A stretch of DNA of 64,000 nucleotides from Helopsaltes ochotensis (GCA_013400155.1 VXBM01000669.1:7106-71105); one strand, 5' to 3'; positions 47,521-60,099 are shown, counted from the stretch's first letter. The notes: generated by a model not told the origin, from the letters alone. Translations and numbers: made by a program.

Positions 47521-48474
47521 CCATTTTGAAGTAGGAAGAGAAGTACAGAGAATCCTTTAGGAATTTACTGTAAGTCAGTAATGGATTTTGCTTGTTCTCA
47601 GGCCCGGTTTTAAAATGTCTTGTAAAAAATACTATCCCCAATGCATATTGTGCAGGAATTAATGTGGAACTAGAGCAAAATTACTCTGCCTCTTAGGCAT
47701 TAAAAAAATCCCAGTGACACTAAGTTCAAAACATTGCAAAAATGTGTTTCTCCCTCCTTCTCTCCCTCTAATATTTTAGTAACTCAGTATAATTCTTCAT
47801 TATTGTGCTCTTTGATATATAGGAAAGGGGACCTTGTACATAGAATAAGTGCTTCTAGTACAGCTGTAAGATATATGAACTGCAAAGCATAATATTACAT
47901 AAGCCTGATAAAGCAGAATGTTTTTAAGCCATTAGCTAAAGCAGGTTTTGTAGGAACAAGAGTTTAACCCAGTGGTGTACCCTTGAGTTTATACTGGTTT
48001 AACACCATCACCCATATAAGGAAAATCCATAGATAAACCTCATCTTTGCAGCTGGACAAGTTTTTTTTTACCTTTGAAGGCTTAATTTTTTCCCCTTTTA
48101 TTGTGGCATGGTTGCATTCACAAAATAAACATCTCATACTTACAGAGAACACATTTATCAAAGGATTGAAACAAAAAAAATTCATCTCTATATGTATATG
48201 TATGTTAAGGAAGGAACCTTGATCCCATCTGACACTGCCCAATTGGAGCATGGATCAAATGATCCCTTTCCAAACAAAGTGACTCTGGGATTTTGCAGCC
48301 CTGAGGGCTGAATTGTACAATTTAAGGACTCCGATGATAAATTCAGGGTTCAGTCCATTGTTTGTTCACACAGTCTAAGCTTGCAGTGACCTCTCAGTGT
48401 AAGTCCACTTGAAGAACAGGGGCTTTGGATATAATTTCTTGGAAAATCCTTTCAGTCACTGGATTTTGATGTTG

Positions 48475-48590
48475 TCCTTGGTCTCAGGAGATCTAGACTT
48501 TATTATTTCTTGGTTACTGATTTGCAATGAAACTCCATGGAAGGTACTTCCTCTTCTGTGCTTTACTTTTTCCATCCACAAGGAAGGACC
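48475..48590 (+). mobile_element. ancient MIR-type SINE remnant
   Basis: CTCAGGAGATCTAGACTTTA, TTTCTTGGTTACTGATTTGC, AATGAAACTCCATGG, AGGTACTTCCTCTTCTGTGC, then TTTACTTTTTCCATCCACAAGG parallels MIR core and tail (CAGGAGACCTGGGTTC, CTGGCTCTGCCACTGACTTGC, TGTGACC, AAGTCACTTCCCCTCTCTGTGC, CTCAGTTTCCCCATCTGTAAAATGG). Spacing is well kept over 115 bases, but the A-box head is not clear. Confidence 0.6.
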
Positions 48591-48884
48591 TATTTGAGCC
48601 TAGATTTGAGATGAACTCAGGAAAATTTAGGGTATAATTATTTCAGCGGTGCCACTCAAGGTTAACCTTGCTTCAACTGGATGGACCCTGTCAAAACTTG
48701 TCAAAATAGGATTCTTATCAACAACTAGACCCATGGAAGAGGACCCCCTTCTACGCCTCCTGTTTTCTTCACACAGGAATAATTCATTTCCTAGAAATAT
48801 TGTAATTGAATTAAGCAAACACAGCAGCCACTTTGTGGTTCTGTGGGAGATGGTGTTTAGAGTGGGAGGATGACTAGAGGATAT

Positions 48885-48985
48885 AAGATTAAGTTAAGTG
48901 AGGGAAAATTAAGACTGAACATCAGGAGAAATGTTTTCCCAGTATTAAAATCTGAGAGGCTGTAATTGCAATTTCATAATCCAAG
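48885..48985 (+). mobile_element. old L3/CR1-type LINE fragment
   Basis: GAAAATTAAGACTGAACATCAGG, then AGAAATGTTTTCCCAGT, AGAGGCTGTAATTGC and AATCCAAGGGAAGGAGTG matches the 3'-region order of CR1/L3 elements (a GGATATTAGGAGAAATTT-type block, GGCTGTGGAA, then CCCAAGGGAAGG). It lies 295 bases after the MIR relic in the same orientation. The family call is moderate because the fragment is short. Confidence 0.55.
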
Positions 48986-49180
48986 GGAAGGAGTGTGGGG
49001 AGGGGACAGGGTGTTCATGGTATTTTTGAATGACAAAGCATAGCAGAAAATACGTTTCTGTTTCTGTTTACTGGACTCCCAAGTACACTGTGATCTGGTC
49101 TGGCTTGAATTACACAGTCTAATTAAAACAGACCCTTATTTAATGGGCTGGAGACACAGAACGTTTAAGTACACAAATGC
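48986..49180. other. unique DNA, nothing recognised
   Basis: Transition between the LINE fragment and the candidate regulatory block. Confidence 0.4.
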
Positions 49181-49345
49181 TGGTGTAAGCTTTGCATGCA
49201 GTTGCATTAATTTGCCTGCCCAGTTACAAGAGTTGTGTGTAGAAATTGGTTAATTGCACCAATTGAATCACTGATTGGGCATAATACCCTGCACAATAGC
49301 CTTATTTGCATATGCATTGATAGAGGCTTGCATGTATAGTTATGT
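49181..49345. promoter_or_regulatory. candidate conserved noncoding element (CCAAT and octamer motifs)
   Basis: Three CCAAT-core motifs (ATTGG 49245-49249, CCAAT 49259-49263, ATTGG 49274-49278) lie within 34 bases. They are followed by a perfect octamer ATTTGCAT at 49304-49311 and TATGCAT. GTTGCATTAATTTGC and GGTTAATTGC add homeodomain/HNF1-like half-sites. The density is suggestive of a regulatory element but untested. Confidence 0.3.
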
Positions 49346-52300
49346 GTGCAACAGTGCTCATATTTTGTATATATAAGAGTGCATGTAAATTGCTTGAAAA
49401 TCTGTCCCAGTAGATCTCTTCCATCTCTACTTTAGATCATTTTTGTTTGCTAAGCAATAGATCATCCCACTCTGATATGAAAATGCATCAGCTTAGAGAA
49501 TGAATATCAATTAAATGGGTAAATAAAATGCTGCCAAAGGTGTATTTTTGTCTTTTATCTGGAAAATCCTTTTTTTTGCAGTTCTCGTAACTAAAATTCT
49601 AGATTGTTTTGGGGCCCTTTTTTGACTGTAAAAACCAGATTCTTCCTTCAGTAATTTATTTATCAGCCCCTTTTCACATAGATTTATTAACTATAAACCT
49701 GATTGAATTCCATATAAGGCACACCAATGCTGTTCCTACTAAATTCCATAGGATACGGGTTTAACTGGAATCAAAACCCCATAATACTGGGAGCTATCAA
49801 GCTGCTGATATGCTCCTCAAAGCTAGGATCCGCTTTGAGGCAGTTATATTGTCCAGTAATACTTATGCTTTGATTTTTTTTTTCTTAGGTAGGGCAACCA
49901 AGTCACAGAATGCAAAGGTCACCTAAAATACTATTAAGGAAACCACACATCCTGGTGAACTAGGTCTTTGTTCACTGGTGAGTCTTTTAGCACTCCTTGC
50001 CCTCTCCTGTCTCTAAACATCAGCTACCTGGCCTTCTCAGTCTCTTTTCTTCAGCTCATCGCTGGCTCTAGAAAGTAATGAGCCCTCCTGTGGCTCTCTT
50101 TTGTTATGTCTCATTCTTCTTTGGCAAAATAGTATATGTTGTCCAAAAGAAAAGAAATGGGAAGAGCTTTCTCAAACCTTTAAGTCAACACAGGAAAGGC
50201 TACAGGATGAACTAAGAGACCATATTCGAATGTTCACCCATTATTTCTCCTTTCTGATTTGGAGCACACACAGGGTTTTGGGAGAGTTCTGAAGAAAACA
50301 GAGTTTTCTGAGGAAAGCAGGATTTTAGACAAGTGATTCCAAAAGGTTTGTTATTACGCATGGGTGTAATCTCAGCACAAAAGATTGAAGAACCTGGTTC
50401 GTGTTCTTTTCCATATTCCCGCATTTAGGAAAGAGACCCTGAAGAAGCAGGAGTATAATCCCAGAAGCTGGGATTAGTCTGGAGGATGCCTGGGCAAGTC
50501 TAAAGAAACCTTCCATTGCTTGTTACTTGGGTTCTGCTTTCCATAACTCCATCAGGAGCTGCATGATCATACTGCATTCCTCCTTCTAGCAGAGGTGTGA
50601 TGTATTTCTTAGTCAGGAATTCCCACTCTCGGTAAAACTTTTTCAGACTTCCAGAGTTGATAGGATTGTCAGCAGTTGGATATAATGGACTAATTGCAGT
50701 AAAACAAGACTGCATTCCTTACAAGTAAAATTATATCATGCAAAGGGCCTGATGCCCCTTACAGTAATAGATTAATCTGAACTTAAAAATATAAAATGGT
50801 TTGTAGCACTATTTCCAAGCAATGAGTGTCCCAGAATAGCTAAAAATTGTCATACGTCACGTAAATGAAATATCAGCTCCCTAAAGATGGGGGCAGTGAG
50901 AAACTGGAGCTTCCTTAACAGATTAAACATAAATTGAGTCTCAGAATCTGCAGGTGTAGTTCCACTTTTACAGGGAAGAATTAAAATTCAAATGTGATTT
51001 GAAGGGAATCTGTGATGCAGAAAGTAAAAGAAACTCTGCTGTTCAGAGGATGAGTCAAAGTTAGAAGATACTCTTACCAGTAGAGAATGGGTAAGACAAA
51101 AGAAAGACAGTGAACTGGTGCCCAGCCTTCAGGACATGCTTAAAACAAGCAAAGCTCCTTAAATTAAAAACTGAAATCCAGGGACTGTGGGGAAAGAGCA
51201 CCTGCATAGGTGCTCTGGTATCACCAAAAAAGAAAAAGAGGTCTGACCATTATCTTTTCATTGGAGTTGATGTGTCTAAGGCAGATAACACCATTTCCAC
51301 TACAGTTTGTTATGCTGCCTGTCATGAAAAGCAAGTCTACTCCAGCCCTGGCTCTCTGTCCTATAAAAAGTCAACTCCTGTAATCCAAGAGCATGTCTTT
51401 GAATAATGAATCCTGAAAACAGCCAAGAATTCATAGCAAAGCCTATCTAGCTTTCCCAGATGCCAGACTTCCAGGTTCAGATTTAGTCAAGACTTTTGAG
51501 AAGCTCAGGTAAAGAAATAGGAAGTGGAAAGCTTCATTGTTATTGCTTGTTGTGGCTAGAGGTACAGAGAACTAGTCAGCTAGCAGCAGAAAATTGACAG
51601 CTTTTGAAATCCCCACTAAAAAATTGAAGGTGCTTTGCAGGATATTTTGTAGTTGTTTATTCCAGTGTTGTCTTCTCTTTTACTCTGTGTGTTTTGCTAT
51701 GTCCACTTTGGCTGGTGCAATAGTAATAGAAATGATTATTCTTGAGGTCCAAACCTTCAGATAATGGCAAAGTAGGGAAAATATTTTCATCAACAAAATG
51801 GGAAAAAAAGGAAATACCTTCATCTCCCAAGATAATGCCATACATGATGAATGCATCTCTTGATCACATTAAAGTGTTTAATTCATGTAAAATTACAAAG
51901 GCATGAAAATGAGCAGAATTCCTTTTGAAGTCAAGACTGTTTACGTCATCTTGGTGGTCATTTCTCAGGGAGACAACTCTAAGTTTATTAATAATAAAGC
52001 TGAGAACCTAGAGGGAAGGTTTCTTTTTTGTGGGTGGCTTTTTTCTTGGTTTTTTCTTTTTTCTTGTTTCTTTTTTTTCATTTCTTAGAAGAAATAAACT
52101 AAATCACTTGGATTATGGAGTACTCTGGGACTTAGAAACAGTGGCATCCTTTGAAATAGCCGTAAAATTCCTTCCTGCTCAAAAAAATTTTTGTCCCAGT
52201 CACTTTCTTTAATCACCAGGGTAATTTCCTCTCACCCTACATCACTCTTCTCCCTCAGGTCATCAGTCAAGAAGTTGAAACCCTGTCCCTACTATGGTCC

Positions 52301-52659
52301 ACAAATTTTCTCATAACCTTTACCCACTGACAGCAACAGCAGCCAAATACCAAAAGTTTGGACTGTTCCATGCAGTTCGGTATTTTCTGAGACAAAGCTG
52401 TGGCAATAAAGTAAGTTTCTGAGACACCAGAGATTTTCTGAAATCTTGGTTTTTGACCTTTGTGTCTGCGGAAGAAAATTTTGAGTTCAGTGTAGAACAG
52501 CCCAGCTTGGCACAAGTGGTGCCAAGGTGAGATTTGCATCAAAAGAGACAGCATTCACAATGAGAGATAACAGTATGTGGTCTAAAGACATAAAACATAA
52601 ATGGGAAGAAGTATTCATCACTGAAAGGAGGCTCAAACACGGTTTTGTGACATAAACAG
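49346..52659. other. unique AT-rich DNA, no gene seen
   Basis: No exon, RNA gene or clear repeat. Frames up to 98 codons lack domains. T-rich low complexity lies at 52.02-52.09 kb. Confidence 0.5.
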
Positions 52660-52755
52660 CAGTGGGCCAGTGGTTAAATGCATGAAGCTTTTCCTCTGAA
52701 AGTCTTCAGTTTACACTCAGCAGACTCCATTGGTAAAATAGAAAATTGATGGATA
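52660..52755 (+). mobile_element. possible MIR-type SINE with internal deletion
   Basis: AGTGGGCCAGTGGTTAAATGC resembles the tRNA-derived head, GAAAGTCTTCAGTTT the early core, and TGGTAAAATAGAAAATTG the tail. The middle of the core is missing. The match is patchy. Confidence 0.4.
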
Positions 52756-55104
52756 TATTTAGAAATAACTCAGTGATTTCTAAGAGTGCCTAAGTTTGCA
52801 AAAGATCACCCCAGAGCTTCATTACAGAGCTAGGAAGAAATTTGACTTCTTGGTTCCATACTCTCCTTTTTTCCCCCATATTAAAGATCTGTAATATTTC
52901 CACACTGAAGAAAAAATACCTGGGATGAGACCCATCTGTCCTAAACTTGAAGGCCAAAAGAGGGACATCAAAGTCTGCATAGTTATGCTAGGCTCCCTTT
53001 ATGGACAGTGGAGAGAAATAGTCCTCTCTCGAGTTATTCATCACATCCTGAGATACACATCTCAGTTAATCCAACTGTGTGTTTCCAGAGCTTGCTGTTT
53101 CTTTCCGTTGACTACAAACATAAAGTCCTGACTGTCTGAACGCAGATGTCTTAGTGAAAGTGAAATTCTTGTTGTCCTGCACCTGAGAAGACCCCACAAC
53201 TTGGCCCCTTCAGATACTATGTTTTTAGCATTTTAGTCTTCCTCACCGACTACTTATCCCACAAATACCAGTATTTATGCTTTGAAATGTCATTTAAGTG
53301 AGAAAACAGATAAGACAAATCATATTATAAAAATGTCTCACCCACCAACACAGTATTTCTGAGGAGTCTGAGCAGCAGATGTCCTTAGATGGAAGTTTAC
53401 ACTGGACATTTAGGTGAAGCTATTTCTAATTTCTGTGTGTGTGTGCGTGTACGTGAGTACGTCTATAATGGCACATATGACAATGCGGTGTGTACGGGAA
53501 GAATGGGTGAACTTTACCATTTCATCCAAGCATTGTGTGCTACAGTAAATATCAGAGATAATGATATTGACTTTAAGGTATTGCAGCCTCAAATGTCAGT
53601 CGTACTCTATCTAACACTCCTTTGGATTTGATTTACATCTCTTCCTCCCACCTCAAAAGCTGCAAAACGAGCATGTTGAAAAGAGGGACTCGACACCGAC
53701 ACACTTTGTTTTCTGGCTCCTCTTTTGACAAATTTTAATTGCAGATTTTCGACCAGGGCTGAAGAACTGACTCCACAGCCCTTTTCTCCAATGCTTTAAT
53801 TCTGACTGTAAATAACTGTGCTTCAGGCTCAGGGGTAAATCAAATGGATGAAATATCATCAGCCTCAAAAGTGAGTTCTCTTGCCAGAGGTGCTGCAGCT
53901 GAATCAAAAGGTCAAGGAAGTATTAGTGACAGTTTGAACAGAAATTAAACTAGTCCAAAAAACCAAAGAGCTCATAAGAATAACATTTAAACAGCATTTT
54001 TTTGGTCCTTTACAGGCATTAACTAAGAAATCCTCCCTGCACTCCGGTGACATAATGAGAAATATGATGGTGGTATTGATACTGAAGATTCAGTTGCAAA
54101 GTGCAACCAAATCTGCACGATATAATTGAGTTGAAATTCTATATTTTTGATCCTTAGAAATTGCAAAATATTGACTTAAAACACAGACAGGGCAGGAAAC
54201 AGATTTTTTTATCCTGCAAGAACTTTGCTTCTTTTCGAGCCTTGATAAGAGAAGCTTTGAAAGAGCTAATTTGCAGGAAGGGGACAGCACAGAAAGAACC
54301 CAAATGCTTGATTCAGTGAGGGCATTTTGCTTTAAAAGTCCTGAAGTGCTTAATTTTCTTTTCAGGTCCTTGGTTTTATTCTATCTTTTAGAGGAGTATT
54401 GCAGCATATCATTCACCATGTAGGATGAAGTGAAGGTTACTAAGGAGTCCAGTTCAATGGAAGTCACTTCTCCAAAGATCCTGCAAGGAAACAATACCAA
54501 AGAAATCCCTCAGTTATGGTTTTAAGCTCTACTAAATGCATTTGGTCACTTTACTGTAAAGTCTTTTCTTTCAGGTTTTCCTTCTAACACTCTCACCCTT
54601 ACACTGTATAGTAAAATTTTTCCATTTTAAGTATTTATAGGAAAAGGAAATTACCTTGATAAGCTCTGTGGTTTTAGGGAAGCATTACCCTAACTGGTAG
54701 AGACAGAGACGTGTCTTCAGTATCTTAAGGATGTAGTTACTGAAAGACTGTGTTTTTCTTAAAGGATGATTAAAAGGACAAGAAATAAATACACAAAATG
54801 GAAGGGAAAAGTTGCCTAAGAATGAAGGAGTAATTTAAGATGGTCCATGGGTTCATAACTAAGAATAATAGGATACAATTAGGCAAAGAAAAGCTCACAA
54901 CATATATCAAGAATGAAGCCCTTACTGTCACTGAAGTATATCAAGCCATGGTCTCCCAAAGGAAAAGGTGGAAAATCCAAATTTCAGAAGACCTCAAGGC
55001 ACATTGAGCAAAATGGGAAACAAGAAGGTACAAGAAGGTACATTCAGACACTGGCAATAGAAATGGCTGGATGACCTACAAAAATATAGGTCTTTTTCTT
55101 ACTC
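52756..55104. other. unique DNA with possible conserved blocks, no gene seen
   Basis: No exon. The 53.66-53.95 and 54.09-54.31 kb stretches mix TTTTAATTGC, GCTTTAATTC and TTGATCC-like motifs in a way typical of conserved noncoding DNA, but I cannot show conservation. Sequence from about 54.83 to 55.10 kb may be an eroded upstream part of the LINE relic that follows; a short perfect 10-base duplication lies at 55020-55041. Confidence 0.45.
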
Positions 55105-55320
55105 CTCGTCTAGGCAATTACTGTCCTATAAATCTAACTTCTCTCCCCATTAAAATAATGGAATATAAAGTCAGAGAAAATATCATGAAACTTCTAGAGG
55201 ACAATGAGATAGTGAGCCATAAGGAAGATGGGGTTGAGAATTAATAACATCAGTGTAAAGATAAAACAGAGGGAAGGTTATGTGATAAGATTTTAGTAAT
55301 AAGTTTGATAGAATGCATCT
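55105..55320 (+). mobile_element. ancient L3/CR1-type LINE, ORF2 reverse-transcriptase relic
   Basis: GGCAATTACTGTCCTATAAATC, TAACTTCTCTCCCC, ATTAAAATAATGGAAT, AAACTTCTAGAGGACAATGAG and ATAGTGAGCCATAAGGAAG correspond to the DNA encoding the N-terminal part of the L3/CR1 reverse transcriptase, where a conserved N-Y-R-P-(V/I)-S-L-T motif is followed by KIME and LEDN. The window reads NYCPINLT in that position. After about 55.24 kb the match degrades; TTTGATAGAATGC at 55.31 kb may be a downstream block after deletion. Stops show it is dead. Confidence 0.7.
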
Positions 55321-57164
55321 GAAAATCTTGAACCCAAAAGGTCATTTAGATGCCTAAGATACTGCCACTTTCTTGTTAGGACTCTCTGTGAGAGAAGGTG
55401 ATGATAAACGGCAGTTTCTAATGATGGAGACCGGTCTGAAAATACATTGCAGTGTCTTTTCCCATGTGGTGTCTTCATTCCTGATGCAGAAAAGAAACAG
55501 CATGATAATGATGTTTCAAACTAACAGAAAGTTAATCTCAGTCCTAAATGCCTGTCATGGCAGAGAAATATTTCCAAGGAATGTATACAGATTTGCAGTA
55601 CTGCTTGTTTGAGGGAATGGTATTTCAAAATTGTTCATTTTTAGTCTTCTCACAGTTTGAATTATTCTAGACAATGCTAGTCAGAGCTGGTGGTAGTATC
55701 TTTCTGTAATTTAGAGAAACATAGTTTTTCATATTTTGTTATGTGATTTTTTCCTGTTAGAAAAGGCCTTTAGATGCCTGGTATTACCAGTTTTGTCTTG
55801 TTTTGTTTTGTTTTGTTTTGTTTTGTTTTGTTTTCAAAGCAGCTGTATTTCAAAACATGGCATATTAAACCATATCCCTATATTTTTTTCACAACTTCCT
55901 ACATATAGAGTTCTGATTTTAGGTGTTGCTCTATGGGAGAGAGTAGGTTCTTGTAGCTGGATTCTCAGTCTGGCCATTCCCCATCTCCTCCCACCTTCAT
56001 GACCTGGAGGTTTTATACTGTCTGATACTAGATAAGTACAGACCACCAATCACACATGAAACCTTGTGAGGGCCCTGTTGTAAAGAGCCTTCAGTCCTTC
56101 CAAAGGTGATTTTTGAGATCACAAACTCCTTAGAGGAGAACCTGGTCTTCCCTACTTACTCTTTTGCCAGTTGGATCGTACCTGGGGCCTGGAGGTACCT
56201 TGTGCCCAAGGTGTAGCTGAAACACCACCGAGAAGAAAAGATGCAATCCTACTCTTCAGCCATGACTCCTGTTCCTGATTCCACATGGATCAGCTGGGAG
56301 CATGTTTTAATCTGAGCCGACATTCCTTGCTTTGCTGTGCCGCTCTCCAACGCTAGCCACTTCCCAGTCTTGGTGGTCTGTGCTGGATTCAATCTGAAAG
56401 GTCAGCCAGAGAGGGGAGGCCAGATGGCCGTGGAGACCTAGCATGTCAGAACTCTATGTTTAATTACACACAAATTTACTGCAGCATGTCAGGAGGGACA
56501 CAGGGAGCTTGTCCCATGGAAAGGTCACGCATTGTGTGGTGGCTTTACCTAAATTACACTAGGAGGAATGGAAGTGAGACCCTGACCTTGTATAATGAAT
56601 GTACAAACAGACCCCAGTGGGCACAGTGCATTCATGTGTTCAGTTCTTGCTTCCCCAGACATAGCAAAAATAAATTTTTTTCACATACTGACTAAAATGC
56701 CACAGATTTTCTTTTTTTTTTTTTTAAGAAGTGATAGTATTTCAGACTACAGGAACTACATATATTATGATGTTAAAAACAAACAAGCAAACAAAAAAAG
56801 AACACACAGGGCATATTTGGCCATGGAAAGCCATGTAAATATGATATGGACATCTGAAACAAGATGGGAAACCAAAGTCCAGAAAAGAGTTTAAATAATC
56901 AGATGCATAAATTTCTTCTTTTAGAGTAATTTGATGGGGTTATTTTTGAATTTTAAATTCTCAAGCCTTGATATCTGAAGATCTCCCCTTTTTTTTATCC
57001 CTTTTGTGGCATGAAAATCTGAAGAAACAGCTTATGTTTTTAACTTATGCATTAACTTAGCCTATTTTAGCGTTCATTGGCTTGCTTGTTTGTTTCTGAC
57101 AGAGAAGATGGAATGAGGGAGGCAGGAGAGTTTCTTTGGCTGTTACTATTGATTTGAATCTCAG
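55321..57164. other. unique AT-rich DNA, no gene seen
   Basis: Only the (TTTTG)n array stands out; other frames are unremarkable. Confidence 0.5.
55791..55834. repeat. (TTTTG)n pentanucleotide array
   Basis: About nine units, one with a C interruption. Confidence 0.95.
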
Positions 57165-57425
57165 TGGCATCCAGTGGTCACCATCATGATGAAGATCCCA
57201 CTGTGCCCAGTGCTTTGTGTGCATTTGTTCAAGTACAGGCCTCACTGAAAAACAGAACAATTCCAAGTAAATGTAACCATGATTAAGACAGGGAATAAAT
57301 GAAGAAGGTGGGAGAAATTTGTTTCCCAGGATTACAGTTGATGACTGACAAGCTGGAAGAGAACTTTGTTGTCCTGATTTCCAGTCTAGTTCTAGTCTTA
57401 ACACAGTCTTATTCAAAGACATGAA
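57165..57425 (-). mobile_element. ancient composite MIR-type amniote SINE, reversed
   Basis: The left part, CATGATGAAGATCCCACTGTG then CCCAGTGCTTTG, resembles a conserved amniote block (AGGCCCCATTGTGCTAGGCGCTG). The middle, GATTAAGACAGGG then GGTGGGAGAAATTTG, resembles the linker. The right part, TTTCCCAGGATTACAGTTG, ATGACTGACAAGC, then CTGATTTCCAGTCTAGTTC and TAGTCTTAACACAG, resembles reversed MIR tail, core and head, with the TGACTTGCCCAAGG part reduced. The 154-codon minus frame at 57057-57521 overlaps it and is therefore likely chance. Confidence 0.5.
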
Positions 57426-59242
57426 TATGATGTGAACACTTATCTGGGGAAGGTGCTGATTAGAAATTCTTGTAGGTAACTCACAGTGGTTAGGTTTCAA
57501 ATTACAATAAGAGCTTGACATGATTTAACTGCTTCTGCAGCTAACCAAATCTGATGGAGTCTATATATTTCCTTTTCCTTGGAATGAAAAATCATAGACT
57601 GATCTCATTTTATTCAAAGCAATTGTTCTACTACTGCCTTAAACAATGAGTTTTATATCATTATTTGTCAGTTTGGCCTCCTGGGATATTCCTTTACTTT
57701 TCTTAAATGAGAAATGAAGAACAGATAGCAATGGTGACACTTACTAGCGCCACATCTTTGTATTCTACCATCTTATTGGTATTTACTCTGCAGAAGAAGT
57801 GACCTGTCATATATAAATGAAAGTGTTCAGGATTTGGAATTTATTTCTGTGTTTTTGAACTTACACATTCTATGAACAAATGTTTAGAACTTGGGTAACT
57901 CCATAAAGTACTAGTATGAGAAGGTAAAATTGCACAAAGAGTTGGAGTATATTGCACAGTAAGAAAAATTTAAAAAAACAGCAACAAATAAATAAATAGA
58001 TAAAAACCAATCGATGGGGACTATATATCCATAGAAAGTTCTATGTATAGAACTATATATCCATCACACACATCAGGGACTATCAAAGCTGAAACTTCAA
58101 GAATTTTCGTTGCTTTGAAATAACAACATTATATTTTGGGGTACAGTTTTGCATTAGGTTGAAGGTCGGACTATGTGACTTTGTAAAATGGATGTTTCTT
58201 TTCACTGGGATTATTTCTGATTCCGTGTGCTTCATTTTGATTAGTTTTATGGGGATTTATCACTTTCCTGACCTTCATATTTTATAAATCCTGGGAGATT
58301 TTCAGCAACTCAATTCAATAGAGTTGCATGCCAGCTCTGTGAGAGAAAGCAGGTTTTCTCATGTAACCACAGAGAGGACATGTGCCTGTGGTGCTGACAT
58401 ATGAACAAGATGTGTGTTATGGAGCTGTGAAGTGTTATCTAAAAAAGTAGAGGTCAAGACAGTTCAAAGGCCTCTTTATCAAGGATTATATGTTTTTATA
58501 AGCTACAGCTCTATCATTGTACAAATTTAATGTCCAGATTCATTCCATTTGACAGAGGAGTCTGACATTTTTGGAGGTTGCTTCAGATCTGGATTGAATT
58601 GCTTCATAGAGAGGTCTAAATATCTCCATCTCTCCCCCTTTTTGATGAAGTCAAATGGTGGAAAAGCAGTCAAATGTCTTCATTCTTCAAATACCCTCTG
58701 CCTAAAACAATGGAGTCATTGCTGGGTATCTGAAAAACACCATAAAGTGTTCTGGTTAGCCATGGAAATGCTATTCCTCTAATTTATGGGAGGACTAGGG
58801 TGGGGGAAGGGCAATAAAATAGGAAGGAACTGGTCCAGAAAGGTTCAGACAGTGCCAAACTTTCAATACCATGAGTTTTCTCCATCTATATCTGCGCACC
58901 AGCAGCATACATCCTAGTGGGGCAGACATGGGTCTCCAGTTTAAACACAGGAAAGGACAGAACACAGCTTCATTGGTGTAGGAAGACATCAAAATAAATT
59001 CTTTCACAATATTACTATCAACAGTTGATTTGAAGTTCATTTCAGCTAACTTGACAGCCTGTGAGTTAGATGTATGGAAGAAGTCATCAAACAGAGAGAA
59101 ATGGTTGTGTGACATTCGTGCGGCCTCTTTCACTTATGGGATTCCCATGCCCTCCTTCATCTACCACTGCAGGCACTGTACTCTAAAAGACTATTTGTGT
59201 CCTGAACACAAAGTTTAATTTCACACCTTTTCTATAAGTACA
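57426..59242. other. unique AT-rich DNA, no gene seen
   Basis: A 13-base direct repeat ACTATATATCCAT occurs at 58020-58032 and 58051-58063, around a small hairpin with arms AGTTCTA/TAGAACT. No exon or repeat family. Confidence 0.5.
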
Positions 59243-59435
59243 CAATCATAGGATGGTTTGGGTTGGAAAGGACCTTAAATATGTCATCCCATGGGCAGAT
59301 ATGTTGCTACTACTGCATCAGGTTGCTCAACTGCTCAATTTTTGTTATCTCAGTGATTGCACTGATCACTGACAGCCCTTCTCATTCTATTCCAGTGTCT
59401 AATCAGAAGTAGTCCTTATATCTTCCTACATGACT
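59243..59435 (-). mobile_element. CR1 LINE 3' region, diverged
   Basis: CAATCATAGGATGGTTTGGG, TTGGAAAGGACCTTAAAT and CCCATGGGCAG are the reversed CR1 3' end. CATCAGGTTGCTCAACTGC and TATTCCAGTGTCTAATCAG continue it with indels, and the last 30 bases are uncertain. Clearer at the left, terminal-repeat end. Confidence 0.8.
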
Positions 59436-59688
59436 GAGGTCACAAGTGGTGATCTGAACCCATCACCTCCTGCAAGGCTGCCTGGGAGGTGTGTCAGTCT
59501 CCTATGCACTGTGCAGTGGTGGTGAGAACTGCCTGAGAGAGATGTCAGTCCTAAATCCAGCTTGCAGCAGCCAGGGATAAATGCAGCCAAGTTCTCTGGC
59601 TCTTTTCTGGGACTGGCACACTGGGGGAAAAAAAAGGAAGGAAGATAAAACAGGTTCCTTATACTACTTGACTATTAATTCTGAAAGT

Positions 59689-59713
59689 AAAAAAAAAAGA
59701 AAAAAAAAAAAAA

Positions 59714-59744
<31 letters not shown>
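59689..59744. repeat. A-rich homopolymer tract
   Basis: Runs of 10, 18 and 25 A are separated by G and TT, with further A-rich sequence to about 59.80 kb. Confidence 0.95.
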
Positions 59745-60099
59745 GGCGCAACCAAAAAAAATCCAAAGCTATCAGAGAAAAAAAAAAAGCAAAGAAACAA
59801 CAAAACAAATGCTCACAGACATGCGCATAAAATGCTTCTCCAGCACGGAGTCAAAGCTGAATTTAATACTGAGAACTTCTTTTCTTCCTTTTAAACTGAA
59901 ACCTCCAATTATTGCCTAGTGTTCCTAGGAATGTAAATTACTCTTTTTGGTCTCTATGTGGGAAGCAAGGAGATGAATGGGAGTCTAAATTAGTTTTGCT
60001 TCCTGTTCCCTGTAGTGGTTGCAGGATTAGTCCACTGTGCCTCTTTGCCCTTCCATTTCCTTGAAGACATGGGAGAACCTTCATTTGCTAGGAGTTACT

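Larger units (their letters stand above)
46880..48474. other. unique AT-rich DNA with TA- and GT-rich microsatellites, no gene seen
   Basis: Apart from the (TA)n zone at 47.03-47.12 kb and the (GT)n array at 47.48 kb, no repeat family or exon is recognised. The 159-codon frame at 46551-47030 is Phe-rich low-complexity sequence that includes the duplication above. Confidence 0.5.

Noticed and set aside
57057..57521. 154-codon minus-strand open frame
   Set aside because: More than half lies within the MIR-type relic, so the frame is best explained by chance.
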